This document shows positions 1 through 4,804 of a stretch of DNA of 5,810 nt, one piece after another. Source of the DNA: Planctomycetaceae bacterium (GTDB lineage: Bacteria > Planctomycetota > Phycisphaerae > Phycisphaerales > SM1A02). Every line of letters begins with the position of its first letter. The first letter of the stretch is position 1. The stretch lies in contig NSIA01000186.1 in NCBI GenBank assembly GCA_002737585.1, positions 1 to 5,810 on the forward strand, given 5' to 3'. Below the pieces are notes generated by a model. The model did no database searches, was not told the origin of the DNA, and was given only the letters and a program-made list of their open reading frames with translations. The translations under genes were made by a program, and so were the position numbers.

Positions 1-99
1 CCGTTGTTGCGCTTGAACCTTGAGTCACGCGATGCAGCAACCGTGGCAGCAATGGTGAAAGAACTCGAGCCGATTCTTGGGCATCGCGTCGACCACTAA
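1..99 (+). CDS. Phosphomannomutase/phosphoglucomutase, C-terminal fragment (5' part outside window)
   Basis: Only the last 32 codons are present, open from base 1 in frame 1 and ending at TAA (97-99). The visible start of the peptide, PLLRLNLESRDAATVAAM, resembles the end of domain 4 of alpha-D-phosphohexomutases of the ManB/AlgC type. In that family a phosphate-binding loop is followed by an 'EP-LLRLNVEA' strand and a final helix. Such enzymes interconvert hexose 6-phosphate and hexose 1-phosphate in the cytoplasm, feeding nucleotide-sugar synthesis. The 'RLNLE' strand fits the phosphomannomutase/phosphoglucomutase branch better than GlmM, but substrate cannot be set from 32 residues. The catalytic serine and metal-binding loops lie outside the window. 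The gene converges on thiG, and the stop codon abuts a repeat. Confidence 0.72.
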   Translation, partial: PLLRLNLESRDAATVAAMVKELEPILGHRVDH

Positions 100-102
100 A
101 TA

Positions 103-115
103 GGTGCCTGGCACC
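103..115. repeat. Palindrome GGTGCCTGGCACC at the left edge of the repeat array
   Basis: GGTGCC-T-GGCACC is a perfect inverted repeat with 6-bp arms around one base; as RNA it would form a 5-bp stem with a 3-nt loop. It begins three bases after the stop of the upstream mutase gene. The context AAATAGGTGCCTGGCACC resembles, from memory, short palindromic elements found with REP-associated tyrosine transposases in many genomes. No such transposase is present here. No T-run follows, so it is not a classic intrinsic terminator. Confidence 0.6.
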
Positions 116-214
116 ACTGTCCCTCATTACGGCACCGCGGTCCCTAATTACGGCACCGCGGTCCCTAATTACGGCACCGCGGTCCCCACTTACGCCACCA
201 CTAGTCCCAATGAC
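110..214. repeat. 21-bp tandem repeat, about five copies, between convergent genes
   Basis: Copies lie at 110-130, 131-151, 152-172, 173-193 and 194-214. Copies 2 and 3 are identical. Copy 4 differs at three bases near its end, copy 1 differs at four positions, and copy 5 is clearly decayed. Each unit starts GGCACC (GCCACC in copy 5), has a central GTCCC, and ends TTAC (TGAC in copy 5). Copies 2-4 each hold the 8-bp palindrome ACCGCGGT (134-141, 155-162, 176-183). The period of 21 bp is two helical turns, so any site in the unit recurs on one face of the DNA. The array fills nearly all the 122 bp between the mutase stop and the thiG stop. There is no open coding frame of note and no evidence of CRISPR spacers. 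Confidence 0.93.
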
Positions 215-221
215 AGCGGCT

Positions 222-1106
222 TCATTCTCCGGGGATGTGGGTGATGACGCCTTCCCACGGGCTGCTGGCGTTGGCGTAAAGCTTGCGCGGAATTCTCCCT
301 GCGCGCGCTGTATGCCAACCTGCATCGAGCGCCAGACGCATGGCGTGCGCCATTCGAACCGGGTCTTGTGCGTGCGCGATTCCCGTATTGAGGAGAACGC
401 CGTCCGCGCCCAGTTCCATAGCGTGCACGATGTCGCTTGCCGTGCCAACGCCAGCGTCAACGATCACCGGATACTCGGCACTACCGCCTTGTTCAGCAAG
501 CTTGAGACGATCAATCACCATGCGTATCGCCGCGGGATTTGCAATGCCGCGGCCGCTACCAATTGGACTGCCAGCAGGCATCACACTGGCGGCGCCTGCA
601 TCGCGAAGCCGCGCCGCGATGATTGGATCATCACTGGAATAGCAGAGCACCGTGAAGCCGTCCTTCACCAACTCCTTGCATGCTTCAAGCGTTCCCACTG
701 GGTCCGGCAGCAGCGTCGTTCGGTCGCCAAGGACTTCCAGCTTTACCCAGCCCGCGCCGGGATTTCCTAGCTGTTCCAGGATCTCGCGGCCCAGCCGGGA
801 AACGCGCACGGCGTCCTCAGCGGTGAAGCAGCCGGCGGTGTTTGGCAGAATTGTCAGGCGCTCGAGCGGCAAGAAGTCCAGGATCGATCGACCCTCGGCA
901 TCAACAAGGCGTTCGCGGCGCACGGCCACCGTGACGCAATCCGCGCCGGACGCCTCGATGGCGGCCTGCATGGTTGTGTAGTCCCGATACTTACCCGTGC
1001 CGACCACCAGTCGGCTGGTCAGCGTGAAACTCCCGATGCGGAGCGGCGGAAGTGCCGGGCTCACGGGGGCGGTTCGAGCATTGATGGTTGGTTGATGGGT
1101 ACTCAT
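222..1106 (-). CDS. thiG: Thiazole synthase ThiG
   Basis: This 294-residue TIM-barrel enzyme condenses 1-deoxy-D-xylulose 5-phosphate (DXP), dehydroglycine and the sulfur of ThiS thiocarboxylate into thiazole phosphate for thiamine. Family signatures are visible in order: SRLVVGTGKY (31-40), the ADCVTVAVRR strand (55-64), KLEVLGD with the Schiff-base lysine at K122 and catalytic E124, LLPD (132-135), MPAGSPIGSGRGI (176-188), VDAG with conserved D218, and ADGVLLNTGIAHA (234-246). The spacing K122-E124-D218 matches K96-E98-D182 of the Bacillus subtilis enzyme apart from a roughly ten-residue insert (LAEQGGSAEY, 203-212). The length is above the usual 255-270 because of an N-terminal tail and this insert. 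I chose the ATG at 1106 because it lies just after the thiS stop (13-bp gap); an upstream in-frame ATG at 1169 would run through thiS. No Shine-Dalgarno sits at normal distance: a GGAGG (1131-1127) lies 20 nt away, inside the thiS GGG codons. Translation may depend on coupling to thiS. Confidence 0.97.
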   Translation of the reverse strand: MSTHQPTINARTAPVSPALPPLRIGSFTLTSRLVVGTGKYRDYTTMQAAIEASGADCVTVAVRRERLVDAEGRSILDFLPLERLTILPNTAGCFTAEDAVRVSRLGREILEQLGNPGAGWVKLEVLGDRTTLLPDPVGTLEACKELVKDGFTVLCYSSDDPIIAARLRDAGAASVMPAGSPIGSGRGIANPAAIRMVIDRLKLAEQGGSAEYPVIVDAGVGTASDIVHAMELGADGVLLNTGIAHAQDPVRMAHAMRLALDAGWHTARAGRIPRKLYANASSPWEGVITHIPGE

Positions 1107-1119
1107 GAGATATTCAGCG

Positions 1120-1320
1120 TTAGCCGCCTCCAACAAGGGTAACCACCTCCACGCGGTCGCCTTCGGCAAGCGCGTGAGTGTGGTGCAGTGCCTTGCGAAC
1201 CAGTTGTGCGTTCACTTCCACCGCGCAGGGTGCTCGCTCCAGGCCGAGGGTCAGCAACAGTTGGGCGACCGTGGCTGGGCCGTCAAGTTCCTTGTGTTGG
1301 CCGTTCAACTCAATGCGCAT
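1120..1320 (-). CDS. thiS: Sulfur carrier protein ThiS
   Basis: A 66-residue ubiquitin-fold carrier, the normal family length. It starts MRIELNGQHKEL, a typical first beta strand, and ends VVTLVGGG, so it carries the C-terminal Gly-Gly that ThiF adenylates and that is then converted to a thiocarboxylate. That thiocarboxylate donates sulfur to ThiG, encoded 13 bp downstream. The internal segment VEVNAQLVRKALHHTHALAEGDRVEVV is the usual core of ThiS. An upstream extension of the frame to 1503 has no family similarity and overlaps the divergent lipoprotein gene, so ATG 1320 is the start. There is no Shine-Dalgarno before it; TACACT lies 7 nt upstream (see the promoter entry). ThiF and ThiO/ThiH are not in the window. 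I see no thiamine pyrophosphate riboswitch hallmark (CTGAGA) in the minus-strand leader. Confidence 0.94.
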   Translation of the reverse strand: MRIELNGQHKELDGPATVAQLLLTLGLERAPCAVEVNAQLVRKALHHTHALAEGDRVEVVTLVGGG

Positions 1321-1327
1321 CGCAAAA

Positions 1328-1333
1328 AGTGTA
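1328..1333 (-). promoter_or_regulatory. Putative -10 box TACACT of the thiS-thiG operon
   Basis: On the minus strand TACACT is followed by 7 nt (TTTTGCG) and the thiS ATG. It matches TATAAT at four of six positions. A start site about 7 nt downstream would fall on or next to the ATG and give a leaderless mRNA, consistent with the lack of a Shine-Dalgarno. No convincing -35 box is seen. It lies 16 bp from the oppositely oriented lipoprotein -10 candidate, so the two would compete for polymerase. Confidence 0.4.
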
Positions 1334-1349
1334 AGGGAGGAAACCCGCC

Positions 1350-1355
1350 TACTAT
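1350..1355 (+). promoter_or_regulatory. Putative -10 box TACTAT of the lipoprotein gene
   Basis: TACTAT matches TATAAT at four of six positions and is followed by GCCCAC and then the ATG at 1362, which suggests a leaderless or near-leaderless transcript. A purine-rich GGGAGG (1335-1340) is 21 nt from this ATG, too far for a ribosome binding site. It is 13 nt before an out-of-frame ATG at 1354 that opens only a 32-codon frame. No clear -35 box is present. Confidence 0.4.
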
Positions 1356-1361
1356 GCCCAC

Positions 1362-2360
1362 ATGGCGAAAATGGCGTCAGTCTCTCGGCAGTTACAGCGC
1401 GCAGGTGCGAATTTGCAGGTGTTTGTTGGCATTGCTGCCGGTCGGCGGTTGAATGCCAGCAGTCCTGCCTCCCGCGTACTGGCAATGCTGCTGTTCGCTG
1501 CATTGGTCGCCCTGGGCGGATGCAAGAAGCCCCGCTATGACTCCAGCACTCCAGCGCTCGCCGTTGATGCCATGGCGCAGATGGTCAAGGATGGACGCCC
1601 GGAACTCTTGCCGACCATGATCGACATCGAGGCGCGCGATATGACCTTCTCCGACGGCGTGACGGAGGCCAGCGCTATCAGCGACGTGAAGAAGAAGACC
1701 GGCGACATGCTGGCGCAGCTCTGGCGCGTGAGTAAGAAGTTGCAGACGAAGTATCCAGCCGATGTGGCGAAGGAACTTGCCAAGGGTGGCTCGTGGGCAA
1801 ACCGCAGCGGCTTTGGCGATGTATTCACCTCAGTGATGGCCGATCCGTTCGGTTGGCTTGATGCGAACCGTTCGCGCTTGGTGGTTGATGATCTGGGCGA
1901 TGGAACGGCGGCGTTCACCATTGACGGTAAGCAAGTACTCGGTGGCACGCTCGCGATGCGTGAGACGTCTGATGGGTGGCGCATTGCCGTGCCGGTGAAT
2001 CTCATCCGTGGCAGTGGCTATTTCCCGGAAACGCGCGAAGAGTGGGCGGTGTTGGCGTACATGATGATCGCCGTGGAGAACGCGCTCGCTGACTTTGAGA
2101 ATGAACTTGATACTGGCAAATTTAAGAATCTCAGCGCTGCAAGTGAGCGCGCCGGTCGCATGATTGCCGAAAGTGCCGTAGCGCAGGGCATCATCTTTGC
2201 GATGATGAAGCAGAAGGGTGACGGTACGAAGCCAGGCGCGCCAAGTGGTGCCATTGAATTGAAAGTCGGCAAGGATTCAATGCAGATCGGCTCAAGTGGT
2301 GATGTGCAGAAAGACCTCGGTCAGGCTGGGGACATGATGCGCAAGCAAGCCGAACCGTGA
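1362..2360 (+). CDS. Hypothetical lipoprotein
   Basis: I do not recognise this 332-residue protein. It has a type II signal sequence: hydrophobic VLAMLLFAALVALGG (39-53) followed by the lipobox LGGC with Cys54 as the lipidated residue, so it should be membrane-anchored and face the periplasm. The n-region from ATG 1362 is long (about 38 residues). A TTG at 1449 would give a more normal 25-residue signal peptide (mature Cys at residue 25), so the start is uncertain; I prefer 1362 because of the -10-like hexamer just before it. The mature part begins with a helix (ALAVDAMAQMVKDGRPELLPTM, residues 65-86), followed by charged helices. A strand pattern follows at 173-213: LVVDDLGDGTAAFTIDG, then a G-rich turn and DGWRIAVPV. 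This helix followed by 'DG-aaFti ... dGWrI' is reminiscent of the NTF2-like DUF4878/SnoaL group, but that is inference. The tail (285-332) is polar and Gly-rich. It is divergent from thiS and convergent with the antiporter gene. Confidence 0.86.
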   Translation: MAKMASVSRQLQRAGANLQVFVGIAAGRRLNASSPASRVLAMLLFAALVALGGCKKPRYDSSTPALAVDAMAQMVKDGRPELLPTMIDIEARDMTFSDGVTEASAISDVKKKTGDMLAQLWRVSKKLQTKYPADVAKELAKGGSWANRSGFGDVFTSVMADPFGWLDANRSRLVVDDLGDGTAAFTIDGKQVLGGTLAMRETSDGWRIAVPVNLIRGSGYFPETREEWAVLAYMMIAVENALADFENELDTGKFKNLSAASERAGRMIAESAVAQGIIFAMMKQKGDGTKPGAPSGAIELKVGKDSMQIGSSGDVQKDLGQAGDMMRKQAEP

Positions 2361-2367
2361 TCGATCA
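2358..2367. other. 10-bp palindrome TGATCGATCA holding both convergent stop codons
   Basis: TGATCGATCA is a perfect palindrome. Its first three bases are the TGA of the lipoprotein gene, and its last three, read on the minus strand, are the TGA of the antiporter gene. Only 4 bp separate the two genes. No stem-loop plus T-run terminator can fit between them. Confidence 0.9.
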
Positions 2368-3789
2368 GAACATCACGAAAGTGATGAGCACAAAGATCGG
2401 TATCAGAATCGCGCCCGACCACAACATGTAGCCAAAGAAGGTTGGCATGGGTACGCCGTCTTCACGGGCAATGGCGGCCACCATCAGGTTCGGTCCGTTA
2501 CCGATGTATGTGTTGGCGCCCATGAACACTGCACCGCAACTGACGCCGCCGAGCAGGGCGGGGTCGATCAGTGCGCCGGAGTAGTGAATGCCGTTGGTGA
2601 TGTCCTGCGGCGTGACCGTTCGCGCCACATCGGCGAACACCAAGTAGGTAGGCGCGTTATCAAGGAAACTGGAAAGCAGCCCGGTGGCCCAGAAGAAGTG
2701 CGCGGGCGTTTGCACGCCCAACTGCCCGCCGCGATCGATAAGCAGTTCCAGCGCTGGTTGCATAGCCAGGAATAGTCCGCCGAACAGCGCAGCAACCTCA
2801 ATAATTGGACCGAATGCAAAGTGATTTTCCTTGCGCACTGCGCGCGGCGTGAGCATCAGGCTTGCTGCCGCGCACATGAGCATGATGCCCTCGCGACCGC
2901 CTTCTGGAATCGTCAATCCAGTCCCGAAGAACTCCTTGCCGGGCACCATGAATGCTGCGGCGAGAACGACGCCCGCAAGCCACAGCACATTCTGCGCTCC
3001 AGAGATGCGGATCACGGGGGCGGGCGAAGTGCTCTCGTCCATGTCGGCTGGCTCGGGGGCAGCGCCTTCCTTGCGTGCAAAGAAGGTGTCTGTTGCAAAG
3101 AACACGGTGAGTAGCAGCAGATTGGCAATCAGCCACTCAGGAAAGAGCGTGAGTGTCCAGTTAAACGGCACGCCACGCAGGTAGCCCAAGAAGAGTGGCG
3201 GATCACCAATCGGCAACAGCAGTCCGCCGATGTTGCTGACAATGAAGATGAAGAAGACCACCACATGGACTCGGTGCTTTCGCTTGCCATTCGCGCGCAA
3301 CAGCGGTCGAATGAGCAGCATGCTGGCGCCCGTAGTTCCAAGCAGGTTGGCTATCAACGCGCCCAAGGCCAGGATGGCGGTATTGACGCGCGGCGAACCT
3401 GGAATATGCCCGGAAATCAGGATGCCACCAGAGATCACGTAGAGCGAGAACAGGAGCACTATGAACGGAATGAACTCAGCGGCGGCGTGCAGTGCTGCTT
3501 TGGAGGCACCCGAACCGCCCTCCAGGGCGCCAACGATGGCAAGGGCAATGAGCCCGCATCCTGCCGACACGATGAATTTGTTGCGGTTGGACTCCCACCA
3601 ATGCGCGGTTTGCTTGAGAAGTGGTAGTACGGCGATGGCGCCCAGGAGCGCGGCGAACGGAATGACGGTCCATGTGGGCAGGTGCACCACGGCGGACGGC
3701 GCGTCCGTGGTAGCGCCGCTCGTCACGTCATTCACGACATATGCGGTGCTGATGGCATGGGCGGCGTATGTCTCAATAGAAGGACTCAT
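2365..3789 (-). CDS. NhaD/ArsB-superfamily membrane transporter, probable Na+/H+ antiporter
   Basis: This is a 474-residue polytopic inner-membrane protein with about eleven to thirteen hydrophobic segments. The two inverted halves of the ion-transporter (IT) superfamily are visible. The N-half has ANLLGTTGASMLLIRPLLRAN (147-167) and VSNIGGLLLPIGDPPLFLGYL (184-204); the C-half has SSFLDNAPTYLVF (373-385) and GANTYIGNGPNLMVAAIA (424-441). The motif pairs 'N..GTTGAS.LLIRP' and 'DNAPTY ... GNGPN' are typical of NhaD-like Na+/H+ antiporters and their citrate/arsenite-transporter relatives. D379 and N380 in the C-half motif are candidate ion-binding residues. A charged loop (238-260, rich in Glu/Asp/Pro) splits the halves. 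An N-terminal stretch of about 40 polar residues precedes the first membrane segment. ATG 3789 is chosen because the frame upstream is low-complexity and antisense to the SUMF1-like gene. No Shine-Dalgarno is seen. Likely role is sodium or pH homeostasis; the ion is not provable from sequence. Confidence 0.9.
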   Translation of the reverse strand: MSPSIETYAAHAISTAYVVNDVTSGATTDAPSAVVHLPTWTVIPFAALLGAIAVLPLLKQTAHWWESNRNKFIVSAGCGLIALAIVGALEGGSGASKAALHAAAEFIPFIVLLFSLYVISGGILISGHIPGSPRVNTAILALGALIANLLGTTGASMLLIRPLLRANGKRKHRVHVVVFFIFIVSNIGGLLLPIGDPPLFLGYLRGVPFNWTLTLFPEWLIANLLLLTVFFATDTFFARKEGAAPEPADMDESTSPAPVIRISGAQNVLWLAGVVLAAAFMVPGKEFFGTGLTIPEGGREGIMLMCAAASLMLTPRAVRKENHFAFGPIIEVAALFGGLFLAMQPALELLIDRGGQLGVQTPAHFFWATGLLSSFLDNAPTYLVFADVARTVTPQDITNGIHYSGALIDPALLGGVSCGAVFMGANTYIGNGPNLMVAAIAREDGVPMPTFFGYMLWSGAILIPIFVLITFVMF

Positions 3790-3797
3790 GTATGGGC

Positions 3798-3803
3798 AGG
3801 GTA
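3798..3803 (-). promoter_or_regulatory. Putative -10 box TACCCT of the antiporter gene
   Basis: On the minus strand TACCCT is followed by 8 nt (GCCCATAC) and the antiporter ATG at 3789. The surrounding bases (CTACCCTGCCCATACATG) resemble those before the lipoprotein ATG (CTACTATGCCCACATG), including the GCCC after the hexamer. This supports a shared promoter type, again with an essentially leaderless start. The match to TATAAT alone is weak. Confidence 0.35.
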
Positions 3804-3828
3804 GCGGGGCGTTCGGAGGTGGTGGAAT

Positions 3829-3843
3829 GCGCGCGGGGCGCGC
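3829..3843. promoter_or_regulatory. GC-only inverted repeat in the divergent promoter region, possible operator
   Basis: GCGCGC-GGG-GCGCGC is a perfect inverted repeat with 6-bp arms and a 3-bp centre, between the divergent antiporter and SUMF1-like genes. It sits just upstream of the hexamer region of both candidate promoters and would overlap the expected -35 zone of the SUMF1-like gene. It could be an operator or an RNA hairpin. It could also be chance in GC-rich DNA, or coding if the SUMF1-like gene starts at 3827. Confidence 0.3.
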
Positions 3844-3864
3844 AACCGCCACGCCGCTTCCCGG

Positions 3865-3870
3865 TACCGT
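3865..3870 (+). promoter_or_regulatory. Putative -10 box TACCGT of the SUMF1-Gfo/Idh operon
   Basis: TACCGT is followed by 7 nt (TCCCTGC) and the ATG at 3878, the same geometry as the other three first genes in the window. It matches TATAAT at only three positions, so the evidence is its repeated placement rather than its sequence. No Shine-Dalgarno lies between it and the ATG. Confidence 0.33.
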
Positions 3871-3877
3871 TCCCTGC

Positions 3878-4804
3878 ATGGAGCAATGGTGCACGAAGCG
3901 CAATTTCGGATCGTTCGCTGTCATGGGCGCCGTCATGGGCGCGGTAACGGCGTCGATGGCGAGTAGCGGTGCAGCGCCGCAGACGCCCGCTGCGCCGGGA
4001 GCTGGCACGCCACCCGCTGTTGCGCCATCGACCGGCGCAGGGTCCACCGCTACTTCAGTTGCACCTGCGTTCACTGACACCATTGCTGGTACTGCGATCC
4101 GTGTCGACATGATGGCTGTTCCCGCATGTGATGGCGCCGCTCCGTTCTTTGCAGCGCGCACCGAAGTTCCGTGGGAACTCTTTGATGCGTTCCTGTACCA
4201 GAGTGATCAGAAGGCGGGCGCCAGTACTCCGGAGAGTGATGCGGTCACGCGCCCCACCAAGCCGTACGTTTCGGTTGATCGTGGGTACGGGCACCAAGGT
4301 TGGCCCGCAATCTCCATGAGTTCCAAGGGCGCAGTGCAATTCTGCGAGTGGCTCTCCAAGAAGACCGGCAGAACCTATCGCTTGCCAACCGTTGCCGAAT
4401 GGCAATGCATGGCGAAGCAGACTCCAGTGAGTGTCGAATCAATCACTGAGAGCGCGTGGACTGCTGCGGATGCAAAGAATGCATCGCACAAGATTGGCTC
4501 CAAGAAACTTGATGCGCTTGGTCTTGCAGATCTCTGGGGCAACGCCGCGGAGTGGTGCGTTGCTGCAGATGGATCGTTCTGCATTCTTGGTGGTTCATTT
4601 AAGGATAAGAAGATTGATCCCGCTGCCATGAAACCGATCCCTGAAACGGAGGATTGGAATGAAAGCGATCCACAGTTCCCCAAGAGCGTGTGGTGGTTGG
4701 TGGATGGTCCGTACATTGGAATGCGCGTCGTAACGAACGATGCCAACACAAACCTGAAACCCGCGCCCGGTGGCACAGTGCCTGCAGCAACGGAGAAGAA
4801 ATAA
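3878..4804 (+). CDS. Exported SUMF1/FGE-fold domain protein, probably not a formylglycine-generating enzyme
   Basis: This 308-residue protein has a Sec-type signal (basic TKRN, hydrophobic FGSFAVMGAVMGAVTASMA at 10-28), an Ala/Pro/Thr/Ser-rich linker (32-66), and an FGE-sulfatase (SUMF1, PF03781-type) domain from about 67 to 286. Family landmarks are AARTEVPWELFDAFL (92-106), WPAISMSSKGAVQFCEWLSK (142-161), GRTYRLPTVAEWQCMA (164-179), LADLWGNAAEWCV (216-228), ILGGSF (236-241) and GPYIGMRVV (277-285). The copper-binding pair of real FGE (C-x4-C near the C-terminus) is missing: no Cys occurs after C235. C227 and C235 could form a disulfide. It is therefore probably a binding or structural member, and substrate is unknown. 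An in-frame ATG at 3827 has GGAGG 7 nt upstream and is a serious alternative start; 3878 gives the normal signal-peptide shape. The stop overlaps the next gene's ATG by one base, so the two genes are an operon. Confidence 0.9.
   Translation: MEQWCTKRNFGSFAVMGAVMGAVTASMASSGAAPQTPAAPGAGTPPAVAPSTGAGSTATSVAPAFTDTIAGTAIRVDMMAVPACDGAAPFFAARTEVPWELFDAFLYQSDQKAGASTPESDAVTRPTKPYVSVDRGYGHQGWPAISMSSKGAVQFCEWLSKKTGRTYRLPTVAEWQCMAKQTPVSVESITESAWTAADAKNASHKIGSKKLDALGLADLWGNAAEWCVAADGSFCILGGSFKDKKIDPAAMKPIPETEDWNESDPQFPKSVWWLVDGPYIGMRVVTNDANTNLKPAPGGTVPAATEKK
4792..4795 (+). promoter_or_regulatory. Ribosome binding site GGAG of the Gfo/Idh gene
   Basis: GGAG lies 8 nt before the ATG at 4804, inside the last codons of the SUMF1-like gene. 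Together with the TAATG overlap it fixes the start of the oxidoreductase and points to translational coupling. Unlike the first genes of the other units, this internal gene has a well-spaced Shine-Dalgarno. Confidence 0.6.

Noticed and set aside
110..214. CRISPR array
   Set aside because: The units are directly abutting 21-mers with no unique spacers between them, and no cas gene is present.
100..221. Intrinsic terminator for the mutase or thiG genes
   Set aside because: The palindrome gives only a 5-bp stem with a 3-nt loop and there is no T-run after it on either strand; a boundary role is possible but not a classic terminator.
210..981. Three plus-strand open frames (210-770, 283-642, 652-981) opposite thiG
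   Set aside because: All are antisense to thiG, whose catalytic motifs are intact. Their proteins are Arg/Ala/Ser-rich, as expected of shadow frames in GC-rich DNA.
1105..1452. Plus-strand open frame of 115 codons opposite thiS
   Set aside because: It is antisense to thiS, lacks any recognisable domain, and overlaps a well-supported gene.
1321..1503. N-terminal extension of ThiS to 1503
   Set aside because: ThiS proteins are about 65-70 residues and start MRIELNG-like; the extension has no similarity and overlaps the divergent lipoprotein gene.
3461..3877. Upstream extension of the SUMF1-like reading frame to an ATG at 3461
   Set aside because: It runs antisense through the N-terminal half of the antiporter gene, has no family similarity, and would put the signal peptide far inside the protein.
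3790..4161. Upstream extension of the antiporter reading frame to an ATG at 4161
   Set aside because: The extra 124 residues are Ala/Pro/Gly-rich low-complexity sequence antisense to the SUMF1-like gene; the antiporter fold is complete from ATG 3789.
3878..4804. Calling the SUMF1-like protein an active formylglycine-generating enzyme or EgtB
   Set aside because: There is no C-terminal cysteine pair for FGE, no EgtB-type iron-binding His cluster is visible, and no sulfatase or ergothioneine gene is nearby.
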